Assembly (NCBI GenBank): GCA_963931925.1
Contig: OZ007569.1
Span: 63,727,046-63,791,045, forward strand
Reading direction: 5' to 3'
From: Onchidella celtica
Taxonomy: Eukaryota; Mollusca; Gastropoda; Systellommatophora; Onchidiidae
DNA: 64,000 nt
The notes beneath the pieces are model-generated. The model saw only the letters and a program-made list of their open reading frames with translations. It searched no databases and was not told where the DNA came from. Positions within the stretch are counted from its first letter, which is position 1, and the number at the start of each line of letters is the position of its first letter. A program made the translations under genes and the position numbers. Below are positions 48,501 to 58,422 of this stretch, one piece after another.

Positions 48501-51500
48501 GGTTCAGTCTTTCATGGCATTAACAGATGAAGCAAAGTGCGGCTTTATAAAATGTGTTTTTTGGTTTATTTTGTTGTATTATTTGTGTACTACATGGAAA
48601 ATATAGTTTTAGGTGGAACATGATAGGTCACCATTAGAGGAATGGGGCCTAGGCTGCTTGACATTACATAAATGCTGCAATAGCTATGTAGTTGAACATC
48701 ACAGAACAAATCAGTGAGTTAGTTAATGTTGCCATTAGAGTTTAGCTTGATGAAAATGCTATGATACTTCTAGCTGTGTGATATATATAGTGCAATCAGA
48801 AATTCAGTAAGATCTGGGCTTGTTATTAATATTGACCTTGTTTTATGATGATAGGTTCTAATTGTGTTTCATTGAAAGAGCAATAAGCAAGTGTTTGACA
48901 TCTTGATTTAAAAAAAAAAAAAAATTTGTTTGTGTTTAAGGTACCCTGATGCAACTCCAGAGGAACTCAGTTCAGGAGATAACGTGTGCATCATATGTCG
49001 TGAGGAAATGACAAGCGGATGCAAAAAGCTTCCATGCAATCACATATTTCATACCAGCTGTTTAAGATCCTGGTTCCAGCGTCAGCAGACCTGCCCCACA
49101 TGTAGACTTGAGGTGTTGCGGATGCCTAGGCCAGCTGCTGCAGGTGGTGGTGCTGCTGCTCAACAGCAGCAACAACAACAGCAACAGCAGCCTCAGCAGC
49201 AACAACAACAACAGCCACCAGATCAAATGCAGAATCCTTTCCCAAATAGTAAGTAATGGTTTGAAACTTATCCCATTTCTACTTGCAATCTTGGTGTGAC
49301 TGATGATATCTGGAAGTTTTCAACTTACATTTTCATCACAGTAAATGAGTAAGACTAGAACATTGGCCCTTTTGACACATCTGTGGAAGGTTCAAATTGT
49401 TTGATAAAAATTTTGGTGGTAAAACAATCATTTCATATTTTATGTTAGTGTTACTGCATTACAATCTCATGAAGCACAGTGTAGGATCTTCTAGGCGGTG
49501 CTGGTGATGTGAAGGCAAAATCAAAAACACAAAAGGGGCAATCCAGTGAACAAAAGATCTCTGTACATGGAATGTTAGAAAGAAGTGGTGGCATCTATAG
49601 GGAGAAGTGTTTTGGATAATAGGAACTCCAATGGCCTCCATTATCCCAGAATCAATAGTTTCGTATGTTTTTCTGCAGGTATTTGTATTTCTTTAAGATA
49701 TAGAGAAAGAATATCTGTAGAGAGATTGAAGAGAAGAAAAATGTTTGATTCCAACAAAAATCCAGTATTCTTCGAAGATAGTAACATTTATTATATATTT
49801 TTTTACACTGACCTCTTTTTCTTCCAGTGCCTGGTATGTTCGGGGGCTTCCCATTCCAATGGCCACCCAATGCAATGGGTCAACCAGCTCCCCCTTATAT
49901 GTGGCCTCCACCACAGCAGCAGCAACAACAGCAAGCAGCTGCAGGCCAGGCACCATCCACATCCCAGCCAGCACAAACACAGCCTCAGCCATGTAAGTTT
50001 GAATTCAACTGTTTAATTAATTCTTTAAAGAAGGTTATTCAGGTATCTTGGTATTCACACTGTGCTACAGTTGAGGACAACATTCTGTACTTTAGTGCAA
50101 TATTAAGTTGCTCGTTGTAAAGTATTTAGGAAAGTGACATAAATGCTCCCTGTCAAATTACAGGTATTTTACCTTTTTAATAAACCAGGTGCTTTTATTA
50201 TGCAGTTCTCTAAAGATATGGATGATAATCCCTTGACATCTTCTTGAAAATCCAAAAGTTAGAAAAGGGACTATGTTTTTGTGTTTTGTAACATACTGGA
50301 ACCAATCCGCTTTTTTCTTCTTTTTTTTTTTTTTATTCTGCTTGTAGGCTGGTCACTATTTTAATGTACCTGTGTAAGTGTTGCATTAAAAGCATTGTGT
50401 ATGTATTAGTAATTTTTTTCAAACAATTTTCAGCAACATCCACATCAGCAGCAGAAACAAGTAGTGCAGGAGCAACCGCAGCCACAACACAGTCAACATC
50501 ACAGCCTACCTCTACTACAAGCACATCCTTCCCTTCTGTGCCTCCATTTATGTTACCTATGATGCCTCATATGTTTTCGCCCCTTGGTAAATATACTCTT
50601 CACATTTTTTTCATTGTGCATTCAGGAAAATAGAGGGATGTGTAATTTTTGTATAAAATTGCCTTGATGGCTAGTTTAGAAAATTACGATCCACTTTGTC
50701 TTTGACATTCAAATAAGGACAGAGGGTGGCATTCATTATGAAAGTTGTGATTGCTGGCAGTGTACCAATTTTACAAATGGGCCTCTCATACTCATAGAAA
50801 GGCAGAATTAAATGGGAATAGATGGGACAATGAAAAATATGGAATGTCCATTTAGTCTTGATAGAGACAATTTTACCTATTTACGTAACTATGAACTTCA
50901 CAGACATGTTTTTATGATTGTTTGTACATAGCTACTTAATACAGAAGAGATTCCCTTATCCTGGTCTATTTTGTAAACAGTTTTGTTCAAACATTTTTCA
51001 TTTTCTGTTATGATTGCCATTGAAAGTCATTCAAATTTAATCACATTGTATTTTCCATTAACACCCAGTGTGACAGAATTGTTTTAATCAATGACAAACC
51101 ATATTTCTCTTTTTACAAAAAGCCTCCAGTTCTTTTTCTTTTCTTTTTTTTTCCATTCTTTTTTTTGTAGCCTTTTGGCAGAAATTCAGAATAATGAGTT
51201 CTTAGACAGTAATGAAAAGCTGTTGGGAATATGATGATTTACCACATAATCATCTGTTGTGAAATAAATGCAGTTCACTGGGCTTGGGGATTCAGTTTGT
51301 TAGCAGCTTAAATGTTTAAGTGGGTTCAAGGAATTTTAGAAAAAGAAACAAAAAATAAGATGGGGGCAGAGATGAAGTTGGTAATTAATCTCAGTTCATC
51401 CATGTATTTTTCCCAGGTTTTCCACCTCCTCCAGTACCAATGACTGGTCTTAGTGAGGAAGAACTGAAAGTGATGGAAGGCATAGAGAGGTCAAATATTG

Positions 51501-54500
51501 AAGCAAGAGTACAATGGCTGAGGGATATTCAAGCCCTGTTGGATGGGGCAATGGTGCTCATCAACCAGTATAACACTGTAGCTAGTCATTTAGGGTGAGT
51601 GGAATAACCATGTGAGACAACTGTGAGTGCGAGTAACATGCACTCAGTTTCAGCCGGTGTCATATATAGTATTAGAGATGTACATGCCCCATACTGAATG
51701 GGACTTCTACATGCACAGTCTTACATTGTGGCAGGAAGGGAACAGTATTGCTCATGTTAAGTGCATTTCATTTTAATTACCACATATTTTCTTTCTCAGA
51801 TTCTGCCCTCTGTTCAACCAAACCAAAGACATACAGTTTATGGTTATGAAGAAGAGTTATCTTATGATAATACAGGTGTCCGGGGAGTTAGAAATTGGTC
51901 AGATTTATGGCGTGTGATAGGAAAAGTCAGATATTGGTCGGATGAGAACATGTGTCGTCGGAAATATGGAAATTAGGAGAAAAAGTAGCAGAAATGCTAC
52001 CCATTCCAATTTTTCTTGAAAAATGGGTGTGATTCCGATTAGCAAGGCCGGTATCCTGATTTTTTGTTACTTCCTGCAGTCGGCATTTGTTTCCCATTTT
52101 CGTTCTTCCGAATTCTAGTTTTTAATTATATGTTTTACAAAATGTGCCGCATCAGAATGTTGCAAACACTTTATGAATAAACCGGAACTTAATTCTACCT
52201 TCTTATGCTTGTTTTGCACTGTTCAGGGATTTGATTTATTGATACATGGGTTGTTTACAGTTCTTTTACTATTCGCATTGCTGCGATTCTGAAACTAACT
52301 ACATAGATCTATTCACCCTCTCTTAACCCTTACCCTACGCAGCATTTCCCGCCCATGTTTCGCAAGCGCTCACGCCGCATGGGCGGCAAAAGTCGACACG
52401 GTCAACCTGACCGCGCCACGCACAAGTCGTATTTTCAGGCGTCGGGTCACTGATCTTTTTGAGACGTAACCACCATCTTATTGTTCACTGTATTTCTTCA
52501 AAATCAAACGCATTGTGACATGGACATGTTAACCAGTGAACCACTGGTCGGAATCACAAGGACTAAGCTTTCAAAAGCTCTCCCTACACTTTCAAAAGAT
52601 GTAACATCGACATGTGAACTGTTGCTCAACAAATTTGCAATATTATCTCATTTTCTCAAAAGCTGACCACCATCTGGAGTTGTCTGTATCTAAGAATCAA
52701 TCAGAAACAAGCTCTGAAATAATCTTTGCCCCAAATGCCCACATTGGTTTATTAGTATGTCAATCAGGATGAAACCATTTGTGTAGGGCTTGGGAGGGCA
52801 TGGCTAGTTATCATGCTTGGTTCTCACGAAAACTACAGCTGTCAGTTTGGAATCACAAGTCAGATCATTGGTTAGAGACTGACAGACTAAGGTTTTGCTG
52901 GTTAATTCATTATCAAGCGTGATAAGTCATGGCAGCAAATGTTTTCATACCGATCAATAAAAACCGAGCCACGTGGACAGCGTCTGTGGTCATCGCATAG
53001 CGGCAAGGGTCAGTGACGCCAGATAAGATTCTCCGTGAGTAAGGTCACTGAATGGGCAGCGGGCTTTGCGGGTAGCGTGTGGGGTGAGAGTTATGTCTAA
53101 ATGTTATATTTGGCTGCGACTGTGATGGAAGGAGGAATCAGTTCTTTATCTAACTAGATTTATATCTTTTCCTTCAAATTTAAACCCAGCTAGATCTCAC
53201 CTAAGTCTAGATCTATGCTAAGCGATTTACTTGGCAGCGACTATGACAGATGCAGGAATGAGACAAAGCAAGATCTATGGGGACATATTAAGTCTAAATT
53301 AATTTATTCGGTGGCGATTGTGACAGAAGGAGGAATCAATTTTATATTTGTCTAGACCGAAGTTTCTTAAATCGAAGCCATGAACATGGAGAAGGTTGAC
53401 GTTCCATGGACACAAAATCCCAAATTAAAATATGAGGTTGGGATTGGGAAAACACTCAACAGCATAGAAATTAGAATATGCAAAAATTATGCAGGGCCTT
53501 TATGCATTTTGGCACTCAAACCCCAACATGTCAAGGCAGCTCTTATCTGATATAATTGTAGGAAAAACACAGCCCCAGAGCAAAGATAAGTTTGCCACAG
53601 TGCTTTTCTGGAGAGGGTTCTTTTTCATTTTTGGGCAAGATCAAGACAACGAGCGGATTTAAAATATAGTTGAAATGAACTGTAAATAATGTAAGTTTTT
53701 TAAGATGATTTTCAGCTTAATCCTTTGTGGCCAAGAAAAAAAAACAAAACATGAAAATATAGGTTTACTACTGGTACTGTTTAATTTTTATCATCATCCG
53801 CACCTATTCATATCTTTTCCCTCAGATTAAGATTTTTGGGGGGGCCTGATTCAGATTTTTGTTTTTATAGAGGGTGTCATCTCTGAAGTACAGGTTAGGC
53901 CTACGCAAAAATACAAAACCCATAAAAGTAGGCTCTACATCTGGAAATGAGAATAATAAACAGAGTACTTCTGGAAATTTGATTGCTGCTTCCTTCTTGC
54001 ATCTTCATGATTTTGAGCATTATGTTGAGTGGGTTGATGTTCCAATCAAACAACATATCTCATTTACAAATTTATGAAAGTTTAGCACAGTGGATTTTAT
54101 TTTATGTGACTGCCTTCAATAGGCCCGAACATTAGCTTTCTTTAGTAGTTGAGGGTGGATCTAGATCTAGATTAGGGCCTAAACATCTATTGCTTTGGTG
54201 CTGGACCTTATAGAAAGGCACTTGAAATTTTCTAATACTGGTAATGTTCTAACAGGTCAACAAGTATAAACATCTCCCCCGTGCAACCAAGTCACTCAGT
54301 GGCTTCCACATCTGCCACTACAAGATCAGCTGGAAGCACCACCAAAAGTACAACAACAGAACAGACATCACGGACACATGTCCACTGGTGGCCAGAGGGT
54401 TCAGGAGCCAGACCAAAGTACACATCCACAATGTGTAAAACTGAAACTGTAGACTCTCCGAAAGAGAGGAAAAGCAGCATCAGTGCATCATCAGATACAG

Positions 54501-56013
54501 GAAAAGGTGAGCACAATATTTTCTGTTACAGTGAGGAGAGAATTGACAGATAGCCTTAGTCTTTAGATCTTTCCACATCCTCTATTCTGTGGTAGTTTCA
54601 TTTTAGCTCAGATCATTGGGCCAGGAACAATACAAAGGTATATGTCTAAATAAATAGTAATTTAGTAGCCTATAGCATTTTAGAAATGTCTGGGGAATTG
54701 TTAGTATATATGTGGTTTGACTTGATGTTTTGTTTAGTTTGAGATGCTTGATAAGTGTACAGGTGTGGCAGAAGAAAATACTTTACACTGGCTATATTTG
54801 CAAGTTATACCTATTTTGACAAGAACAAACATGTATAGCTGTTTAACCACTAGATTGGCAGCCCACAGGCAAAAAACCTTCCTTTGAATCACCATCAAGG
54901 AAAACAACTATAAATGACTTTGCGATTGGTCACAATGAAAAGGTCATCACTTTCTTATTTCTGGATCAATTTTAATAAAATAAATCTTTAAAAATCCAGA
55001 ATTGAATGACCTTTCCATTGATACCATGCATTATGCATTTTGCTTGCATTTTGATTGTCAAAAAATTTCTGAACTTGAAATCAGCTTCCTCTGGCTCACT
55101 CTCATCTTCACTAGATCTAGATCTATCACCGTCTAGGCCTATATCGGGAGTAGATCTGGGTCTAGGGGGATCATCTAAATCAAGTTCTACATCACTTTCA
55201 CTATCTTCCCCTTCATCTAGATCTACAGAGGTAGAAATGTCTTCATTATCTTGATGACAATCACCTGACGCCACCAAACTTTTCAGAAAATTGAAGGCCA
55301 TTTTCACTAATGTCGTAGCAACAACTGTCTCCACATATTTCGTTCTAGTAAAAAGCAAAAGGAAGTAGAGCCTTTATATTACACCGGAAATGTCTTCTCC
55401 ATTATAATCCATGCTTATTATGGTCCACAAGGTTGTCTAAAAACAACGTAGGCCTAGCGGGCGATTTCGGGCGATTTGCCAATGAACCGTCGCGGGCGCC
55501 TCCGGGCGCATTGCATATCTAGTGGTTAATTTATCGCTCATACTTTGAGACCGTAAAATTTATATGATCAAAACAATACACTTACACAACATTGGTGTTG
55601 AAATGGTAGCGCAAAATTTTAGAATTGAGTTATCCACACAGAAAAGCTACCTGCATCATTCTTAGACAGAGCATATCACAGCATTGTCCAGAGGTGCTCA
55701 GCTCCATCCCACAAAACTTGAACAGCACATCCTGCCCGTTCTGGTCCTATTTAGTTTTCCCTATATTTCACCAGAGAAAACTGAAGCTGGTGCCACTGGT
55801 ATCACAGCCCCCAAGGAAGAGTTCATACCACAGTGGGACAACCCAAGGGAGGAAGAACATGAGGATGACATGCATGAAGTTCGCAAGCGTCGCCTGCAGC
55901 ATTTCTCTCAGCAGCTGAACACTAGTTACAGCACCCCAGCTCATAGTAATAATGAAAATAATAAAGATGCCAGTTTGAACAATAGTGTAAATAACAAAGA
56001 CGATAAGCATTAA
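40996..56013 (+). CDS. SYVN1: E3 ubiquitin-protein ligase HRD1/synoviolin (complete gene, 14 coding exons)
   Basis: Joined exons: 40996-41124, 43439-43531, 44190-44342, 45161-45209, 45834-45937, 46581-46707, 47180-47279, 48177-48242, 48941-49248, 49828-49992, 50434-50586, 51417-51594, 54256-54506, 55775-56013. The total is 2,115 nt, 704 aa plus TAA; all introns are GT-AG and keep the frame. HRD1 is the multi-pass ER membrane ligase that ubiquitinates misfolded proteins for retrotranslocation and proteasomal degradation. Residues 1 to about 270 hold the transmembrane helices. The RING-H2 domain is at 290-328 (CIIC, CNH, HTSC, CPTC: all eight ligands present). A Gln-rich linker follows (348-371). 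Residues 483-541 match the HAF-H region that binds FAM8A1/HERP. A Ser/Thr-rich stretch follows, then the conserved EVRKRRLQ near the C-terminus. Human SYVN1 has 617 aa; the extra length is in the Gln-rich and Ser/Thr-rich linkers. Confidence 0.97.
41637..42299. mobile_element. Long-terminal-inverted-repeat MITE, hAT-like ends
   Basis: The arms 41637-41742 and 42194-42299 are inverted copies. Shared blocks read inward are CAGTG at the tip, a GTGACTAC/GTGGCTAC block, TTTACGGCAGC, GTAACTTTA, GCACCCACA, ACTGATGA and CAATCAGCTGA. Similarity is roughly three quarters by eye over about 105 bp. The CAGTG tips recall hAT elements, but I found no 8-bp target duplication. The interior is non-coding. Confidence 0.65.
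42479..42505 (-). mobile_element. Helitron-like 3' terminus
   Basis: Read on the minus strand: the palindrome CCGGGCAATGCCCGG (42491-42505), an 8-nt spacer, then CTAG (42479-42482) followed by T. A GC-rich hairpin a few bases before CTRR next to a T is the canonical 3' end of Helitrons. The element body would extend to the right; I could not identify its TC 5' end, and the C tract and (CT)n run lie in the way. Confidence 0.6.
43439..43531 (+). CDS. SYVN1: HRD1 exon 2
   Basis: 31 codons between TTTCAG and GTAAAA, phase 0 at both ends. Membrane helix followed by FFGQLRAAEME, conserved in HRD1. Confidence 0.96.
44190..44342 (+). CDS. SYVN1: HRD1 exon 3
   Basis: 51 codons, phase 0. Encodes ERSWYAVTETCLAFTVFRDD and LKCFHWLAEDRIDY, among the most conserved segments of the membrane domain. 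Confidence 0.97.
45161..45209 (+). CDS. SYVN1: HRD1 exon 4
   Basis: A 49-nt micro-exon (MERSPAISWLFHFRAI plus one base) between CTTATTTCAG and GTAAGT. Phase 0 in, phase 1 out. Confidence 0.95.
45540..45635 (+). repeat. Possible SINE/LINE 3' tail in HRD1 intron 4
   Basis: AAGCGCTATTGAAATTATTC followed by CTATAAAGTG and then GTAAGTAAGTAAGT resembles the end of a non-LTR element finishing in a tetranucleotide tail. No head or duplication was identified. Confidence 0.35.
45834..45937 (+). CDS. SYVN1: HRD1 exon 5
   Basis: 104 nt between CTTTTTCAG and GTAAAA, phase 1 in, phase 0 out. Membrane helix then SVQLVFGFE, conserved in HRD1. Confidence 0.96.
46581..46707 (+). CDS. SYVN1: HRD1 exon 6
   Basis: 127 nt, phase 0 in, phase 1 out. 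Encodes a membrane helix and KYLLHSVDLQSQNPWDNKAV, an HRD1 hallmark. Confidence 0.97.
47180..47279 (+). CDS. SYVN1: HRD1 exon 7
   Basis: 100 nt between TTTTTGTCAG and GTAAGT, phase 1 in, phase 0 overall plus two bases out. Last membrane helix and IKVHTFPLFAIRPMYL. Confidence 0.96.
47615..47622 (+). repeat. 8-bp target-site duplication, left
   Basis: GGCCACAT, identical to 47988-47995. Confidence 0.8.
47623..47987. mobile_element. P-element-like MITE in HRD1 intron 7
   Basis: 365 bp with 27-bp terminal inverted repeats matching at 25 positions: CACAGACTAATAAA, four variable bases, CCAGACTGG at both ends. Flanked by a perfect 8-bp duplication GGCCACAT. P elements make 8-bp duplications, start with CA and prefer GGCC-rich targets, so P-type is favoured over hAT, but this is inference. 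The interior is GC-richer than the intron and has no credible transposase. Confidence 0.85.
47988..47995 (+). repeat. 8-bp target-site duplication, right
   Basis: GGCCACAT, second copy. Confidence 0.8.
48177..48242 (+). CDS. SYVN1: HRD1 exon 8
   Basis: 66 nt between ATCTTAACAG and GTAAGT. Encodes AFQKAVQDVILSRRAIRNMN, the conserved segment leading into the RING domain. Confidence 0.95.
48941..49248 (+). CDS. SYVN1: HRD1 exon 9 (RING-H2 and poly-Q)
   Basis: 308 nt. Encodes YPDATPEEL, then the RING-H2 finger at residues 290-328 with ligands C290, C293, C306, H308, H311, C314, C325 and C328. Ten Gln, one Pro and seven Gln follow. CAG and CAA codons are mixed, so the tract is less prone to slippage than a pure CAG run. 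Confidence 0.98.
49828..49992 (+). CDS. SYVN1: HRD1 exon 10
   Basis: 165 nt between TCTTCCAG and GTAAGT. Encodes a Pro/Gln/Met-rich linker (MPGMFGGFPFQWPP and a second, seven-residue Gln run). Low conservation is normal for this cytosolic region. Confidence 0.92.
50434..50586 (+). CDS. SYVN1: HRD1 exon 11
   Basis: 153 nt between ATTTTCAG and GTAAAT. Encodes a Ser/Thr/Ala-rich linker ending FPSVPPFMLPMMPHMFSPLG, a Pro-rich segment resembling other animal HRD1 linkers. Confidence 0.92.
51417..51594 (+). CDS. SYVN1: HRD1 exon 12 (HAF-H region)
   Basis: 178 nt between TTTTTCCCAG and GTGAGT. Encodes LSEEELKVMEGIER and the helix up to LLDGAMVLINQYNTVASHLG, matching the cytosolic region of mammalian HRD1 that assembles with FAM8A1 and HERP. 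Confidence 0.95.
52327..53009. mobile_element. Decayed piggyBac-like element
   Basis: The left end TTAA|CCCTTACCCTACGCAG and the right end read inward CTGA|CCCTTGCCGCTATGCG share CCCTT-CC-CTA-GC with transitions and one indel. The right TTAA would have mutated to CTGA. The length, 683 bp, is close to the 679 bp of the better preserved element at 54847. No transposase similarity was recognised inside. Confidence 0.4.
53109..53341 (+). repeat. Degenerate tandem repeat, three units
   Basis: Units at about 53109, 53230 and 53308 share a core of the form GGCNGCGACTRTGACRGANG followed by CAGGAAT or GAGGAATC. Spacing is uneven (about 121 and 78 bp). Origin unknown. Confidence 0.45.
54256..54506 (+). 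CDS. SYVN1: HRD1 exon 13
   Basis: 251 nt between TTCTAACAG and GTGAGC, phase 2 in and phase 1 out as required. Encodes a Ser/Thr-rich, probably disordered linker. Similarity to other HRD1 proteins is low, so the exon rests on splice sites, phase and an open frame. Confidence 0.85.
54843..55529 (-). mobile_element. Non-autonomous piggyBac-like element in HRD1 intron 13
   Basis: TTAA at both ends (54843-54846 and 55526-55529) followed inward by CCACTAGAT on both sides, so TTAACCACTAGAT is a perfect 13-bp inverted terminus. TTAA duplication is the hallmark of piggyBac. The element between the duplications is 679 bp and holds, on the minus strand, an acidic open frame (listed separately). It is antisense to HRD1. 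Confidence 0.8.
54972..55358 (-). pseudogene. piggyBac transposase-like N-terminal remnant
   Basis: A 128-codon minus-strand frame inside the TTAA-flanked element. Residues about 40-92 are strongly acidic and Ser-rich (DEGEDSESDVELDLDD, SEDESEPEEADFK), like the disordered N-terminal region of piggyBac-derived proteins. The catalytic DDD domain and the C-terminal Cys-rich finger are absent, which fits internal deletion. The element's termini, more than the protein, carry the identification. Which Met was used is unknown. Confidence 0.55.
55775..56013 (+). CDS. SYVN1: HRD1 exon 14 (last)
   Basis: 239 nt from acceptor TATTTCACCAG to TAA. Encodes EEFIPQWDNPREEEHEDDMH and EVRKRRLQHF, matching the acidic-then-basic C-terminal end of animal HRD1, with an Asn-rich extension at the very end. 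Confidence 0.94.
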
Positions 56014-56097
56014 ATAACCTATCATTTGTCTTCAAAATGTTTTGTCAGTTGTCATTAAAGCTGACTGCAGAGTGAGGTATTAGTATATGAGATAGTG

Positions 56098-56103
56098 AAT
56101 AAA
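56098..56103 (+). terminator. Candidate HRD1 polyadenylation signal
   Basis: AATAAA 85 bp after the HRD1 stop codon. Further AATAAA hexamers near 56471 and 56649 could serve longer 3' UTRs. Confidence 0.5.
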
Positions 56104-57799
56104 AAACAGTTATGATGCGCAGATTGTCAGTTTATTTGTGCCGACAGTTCATTAATATAAAAAGGATATGTTCCTGTCAGAGCCAAGTTGGCGATATGGG
56201 TGTGAAATAGGAGATCAGGAATATCAAGGAAAGGAGCGGATTCAAAAAGTGGATCAATTGAAAACAACTCCTACAATTCATCTGGCAACACTGAAATTGG
56301 CCATGTTTATTTTTTTTTCCTCTGCGGAATTACAGGTTCACACATTTTCATTTCATCACCAGACAATCTTTATCCAGTTATTGAAAGTGCAATCTGTGAA
56401 AATTCCATTGAAGAAGAATTATGTGCAAATTTGCAAGAGAAGTGGCCACTAAGATGAGATGATATTGTGAATAAATGAATTGGAATTGCTGTATTTTGAA
56501 TGACTCATGTAAAATTTTGAATTTACTGAATGAAAAAAATATTCCTATGAACTTTACATCGTAAGAGTTTGAAATAACTCTTAACTGTTCAGTTCTGGTA
56601 AAACTGAGCACAGGATGAGTAGAAAAATTGCCCCTGTTAATAATGTAAATAAAATCAGTATTCTGAATTAATGGATTTGGTGATAAGCTGAAAGTGGCCT
56701 ACTTTCTTACCAATTTTGGTACAACACATTTGAATCAGAATATGTGTGCACATGCATGAGTATGCAGTAAGCATGTGAAATTTATTGCCTGATGCTATCC
56801 ATTTGCCCTGTATTTTAGCAAAGTTTGAGCTGTAGAAGAAGTCCTTGTGTTGTTTGAAATAGTATGTTGCTACCGGCTGAATATTGATACTTGTATTCAA
56901 GACCTATTGATGAGTGAAGCAATTAATTAATTAAATTCTGGCTGTGGAATAAGTGCTCATTTTTTTGGGTTGTTTTCTTCCTATTTACATGCCATGCCTC
57001 GTGGGATTTTTGTTGTTATTGATGTTGTTATTGCTTTTGTTGTTCTTATATTATTGTTATAAGGCTACTTCTGGCTTTGAATAGGTTACCTTCACCCATT
57101 TCATTGCCAACAGGTAGTCAGTTTTAAGTATTGTGAATTTTCATAAGTGGAGACAAGTACAGGTAATTATGTTGTCAGGAAACATAGTTTTGATTGAGTT
57201 TGAGAGATCTGTGTTTCTCAAGGGCCTCAGCATGTGGCTGCTGGCCCCAGGCATAGTTTTGACAGGTTGCAAAGACACATAATGGGCCCCTTTTTTTTTG
57301 TTTGTCTGCAACATAAAAGGAACCAATTTTCAGCTACACAAGAAACACTTACTTTGATTGAAATGAAAACAGTGCATATGCTTACCACAGATGAAAATTT
57401 GTTCTACATGGTTATGAACTTAGGTCACAGCCAACAGGTATTTTATTTTTATTCTTTTTTCTTTTTGGTTTTAAAATTCTACTTCATATTGAAAGCTTTT
57501 GTCAGGGGGGAAATTTTTTTTTTTGGATATATAATCAAAGTTTTTTTTTCTTTGTGCTTAAAAGTTTTATGAAACACAGGTATTTGGACTTATGTTGCTA
57601 TCAAAAGAAGTGACTTTTATGAAATTGAATATCAGTTATGGAAATGTTCACAGACATGTCACCTCTTGTGATGATTAAAACATGTGAAACAGAACACTTG
57701 ACTGTTCAGGATACCTGTTGCTTGTATGGGTACCTGTGATCATGAAGTTCTTGTGCAGACTATGGGTAACTTTGAAGATATGCCATAATAATGGACTGT
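56104..57799. other. HRD1 3' flank and intergenic sequence
   Basis: AT-rich with GTT/ATT-rich simple sequence at about 57008-57060 and poly-T tracts near 57290 and 57515. No gene recognised. Confidence 0.55.
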
Positions 57800-58422
57800 C
57801 AGCTGTTGGAACCTCATTAAAACTAAATTGAAAGGTTGTTGTTAGGTGACCATAGCATTTTTACATAGAAAGCTACAGAGATGGAATGCGCAAGTCCACC
57901 ATCTTTAGTGTCCGGACCCACGCATCACCGTGGCGATTGCATCATTGAATTTGATTCATTGGCTGATTTGCATTGTCAACACGGGAGATGCCGCGAACAA
58001 CCGCCGGTGAGCTAAAAGTAGGTCGCGACAGTAAACAATGGCAAGTATGTGCATGTTCAATGGGAGACGTTCAGTCAATTGTTTCACTTCCTTTCCCTTG
58101 TTTACACGGATGGTAGGGAATCTGACCAGCTTGGATCCATCCTGTCCACCCCTGTCATAGCAATCCACTACAATGCAACCAGCAGGCATTTTATTTTTAA
58201 CTGCTTAGACATATATATCTCAATGTCACACTAATCAGCTGATCAACCAGCCATTTTTAATGTCGGAAGAACAAAACAAAAACAATCTGTGACGTCATGC
58301 GCATTTCTACCTTGGCTAAGCAGTGAACACAACTCTGTATATTTTCTGTTTGGCATTGTAATTAGGCTGTGGTCTCGTAATAACAGCCATTGGTATTAGT
58401 TTTAAGGAGGTTCCAACAGCTG
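57800..58422 (-). mobile_element. TIR element carrying a THAP-type zinc-finger fragment, copy 1
   Basis: 623 bp with long inverted ends: CAGCTGTTGGAACCTC, one mismatch, then TTAAAACTAA at both tips. A weaker match continues to about 67 bp (including GACCA-AGC and TTACA). No 8-bp target duplication is visible (TGGACTGT against CGATACGC). The minus strand encodes the start of a THAP-like domain. THAP domains are the N-terminal DNA-binding part of P-element transposases, so an internally deleted P-type element is the likeliest reading. The inner part recurs at 61163-61699. Confidence 0.75.
57956..58189 (-). pseudogene. THAP-domain N-terminal fragment (77 codons)
   Basis: ATG at 58189 on the minus strand starts MPAGCIVVDCYDRGGQDGSK, continuing LVRFPTIRVNKG. 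It has the C-x4-C pair (C5, C10) and the RFP motif of THAP fingers. The later invariant Trp, the C-x2-H pair and the AVPTIF box are missing, so it is a truncated finger and probably cannot fold. After about residue 42 the sequence stops resembling THAP, which marks the probable deletion junction. Confidence 0.65.

Larger units (their letters stand above)
51595..54255 (+). other. HRD1 intron 12
   Basis: 2,661-bp intron. It holds a splice-site-flanked open segment (51800-51875) that does not fit the HRD1 frame, a decayed piggyBac-like element (52327-53009) and a three-unit degenerate repeat (53109-53341). Confidence 0.85.

Noticed and set aside
51800..51875. Possible extra HRD1 exon between TTTCTTTCTCAG and ACAG|GTGTCC
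   Set aside because: It is open in the incoming frame, but its 76 nt would shift exon 13 out of frame, and the peptide matches no HRD1 protein.
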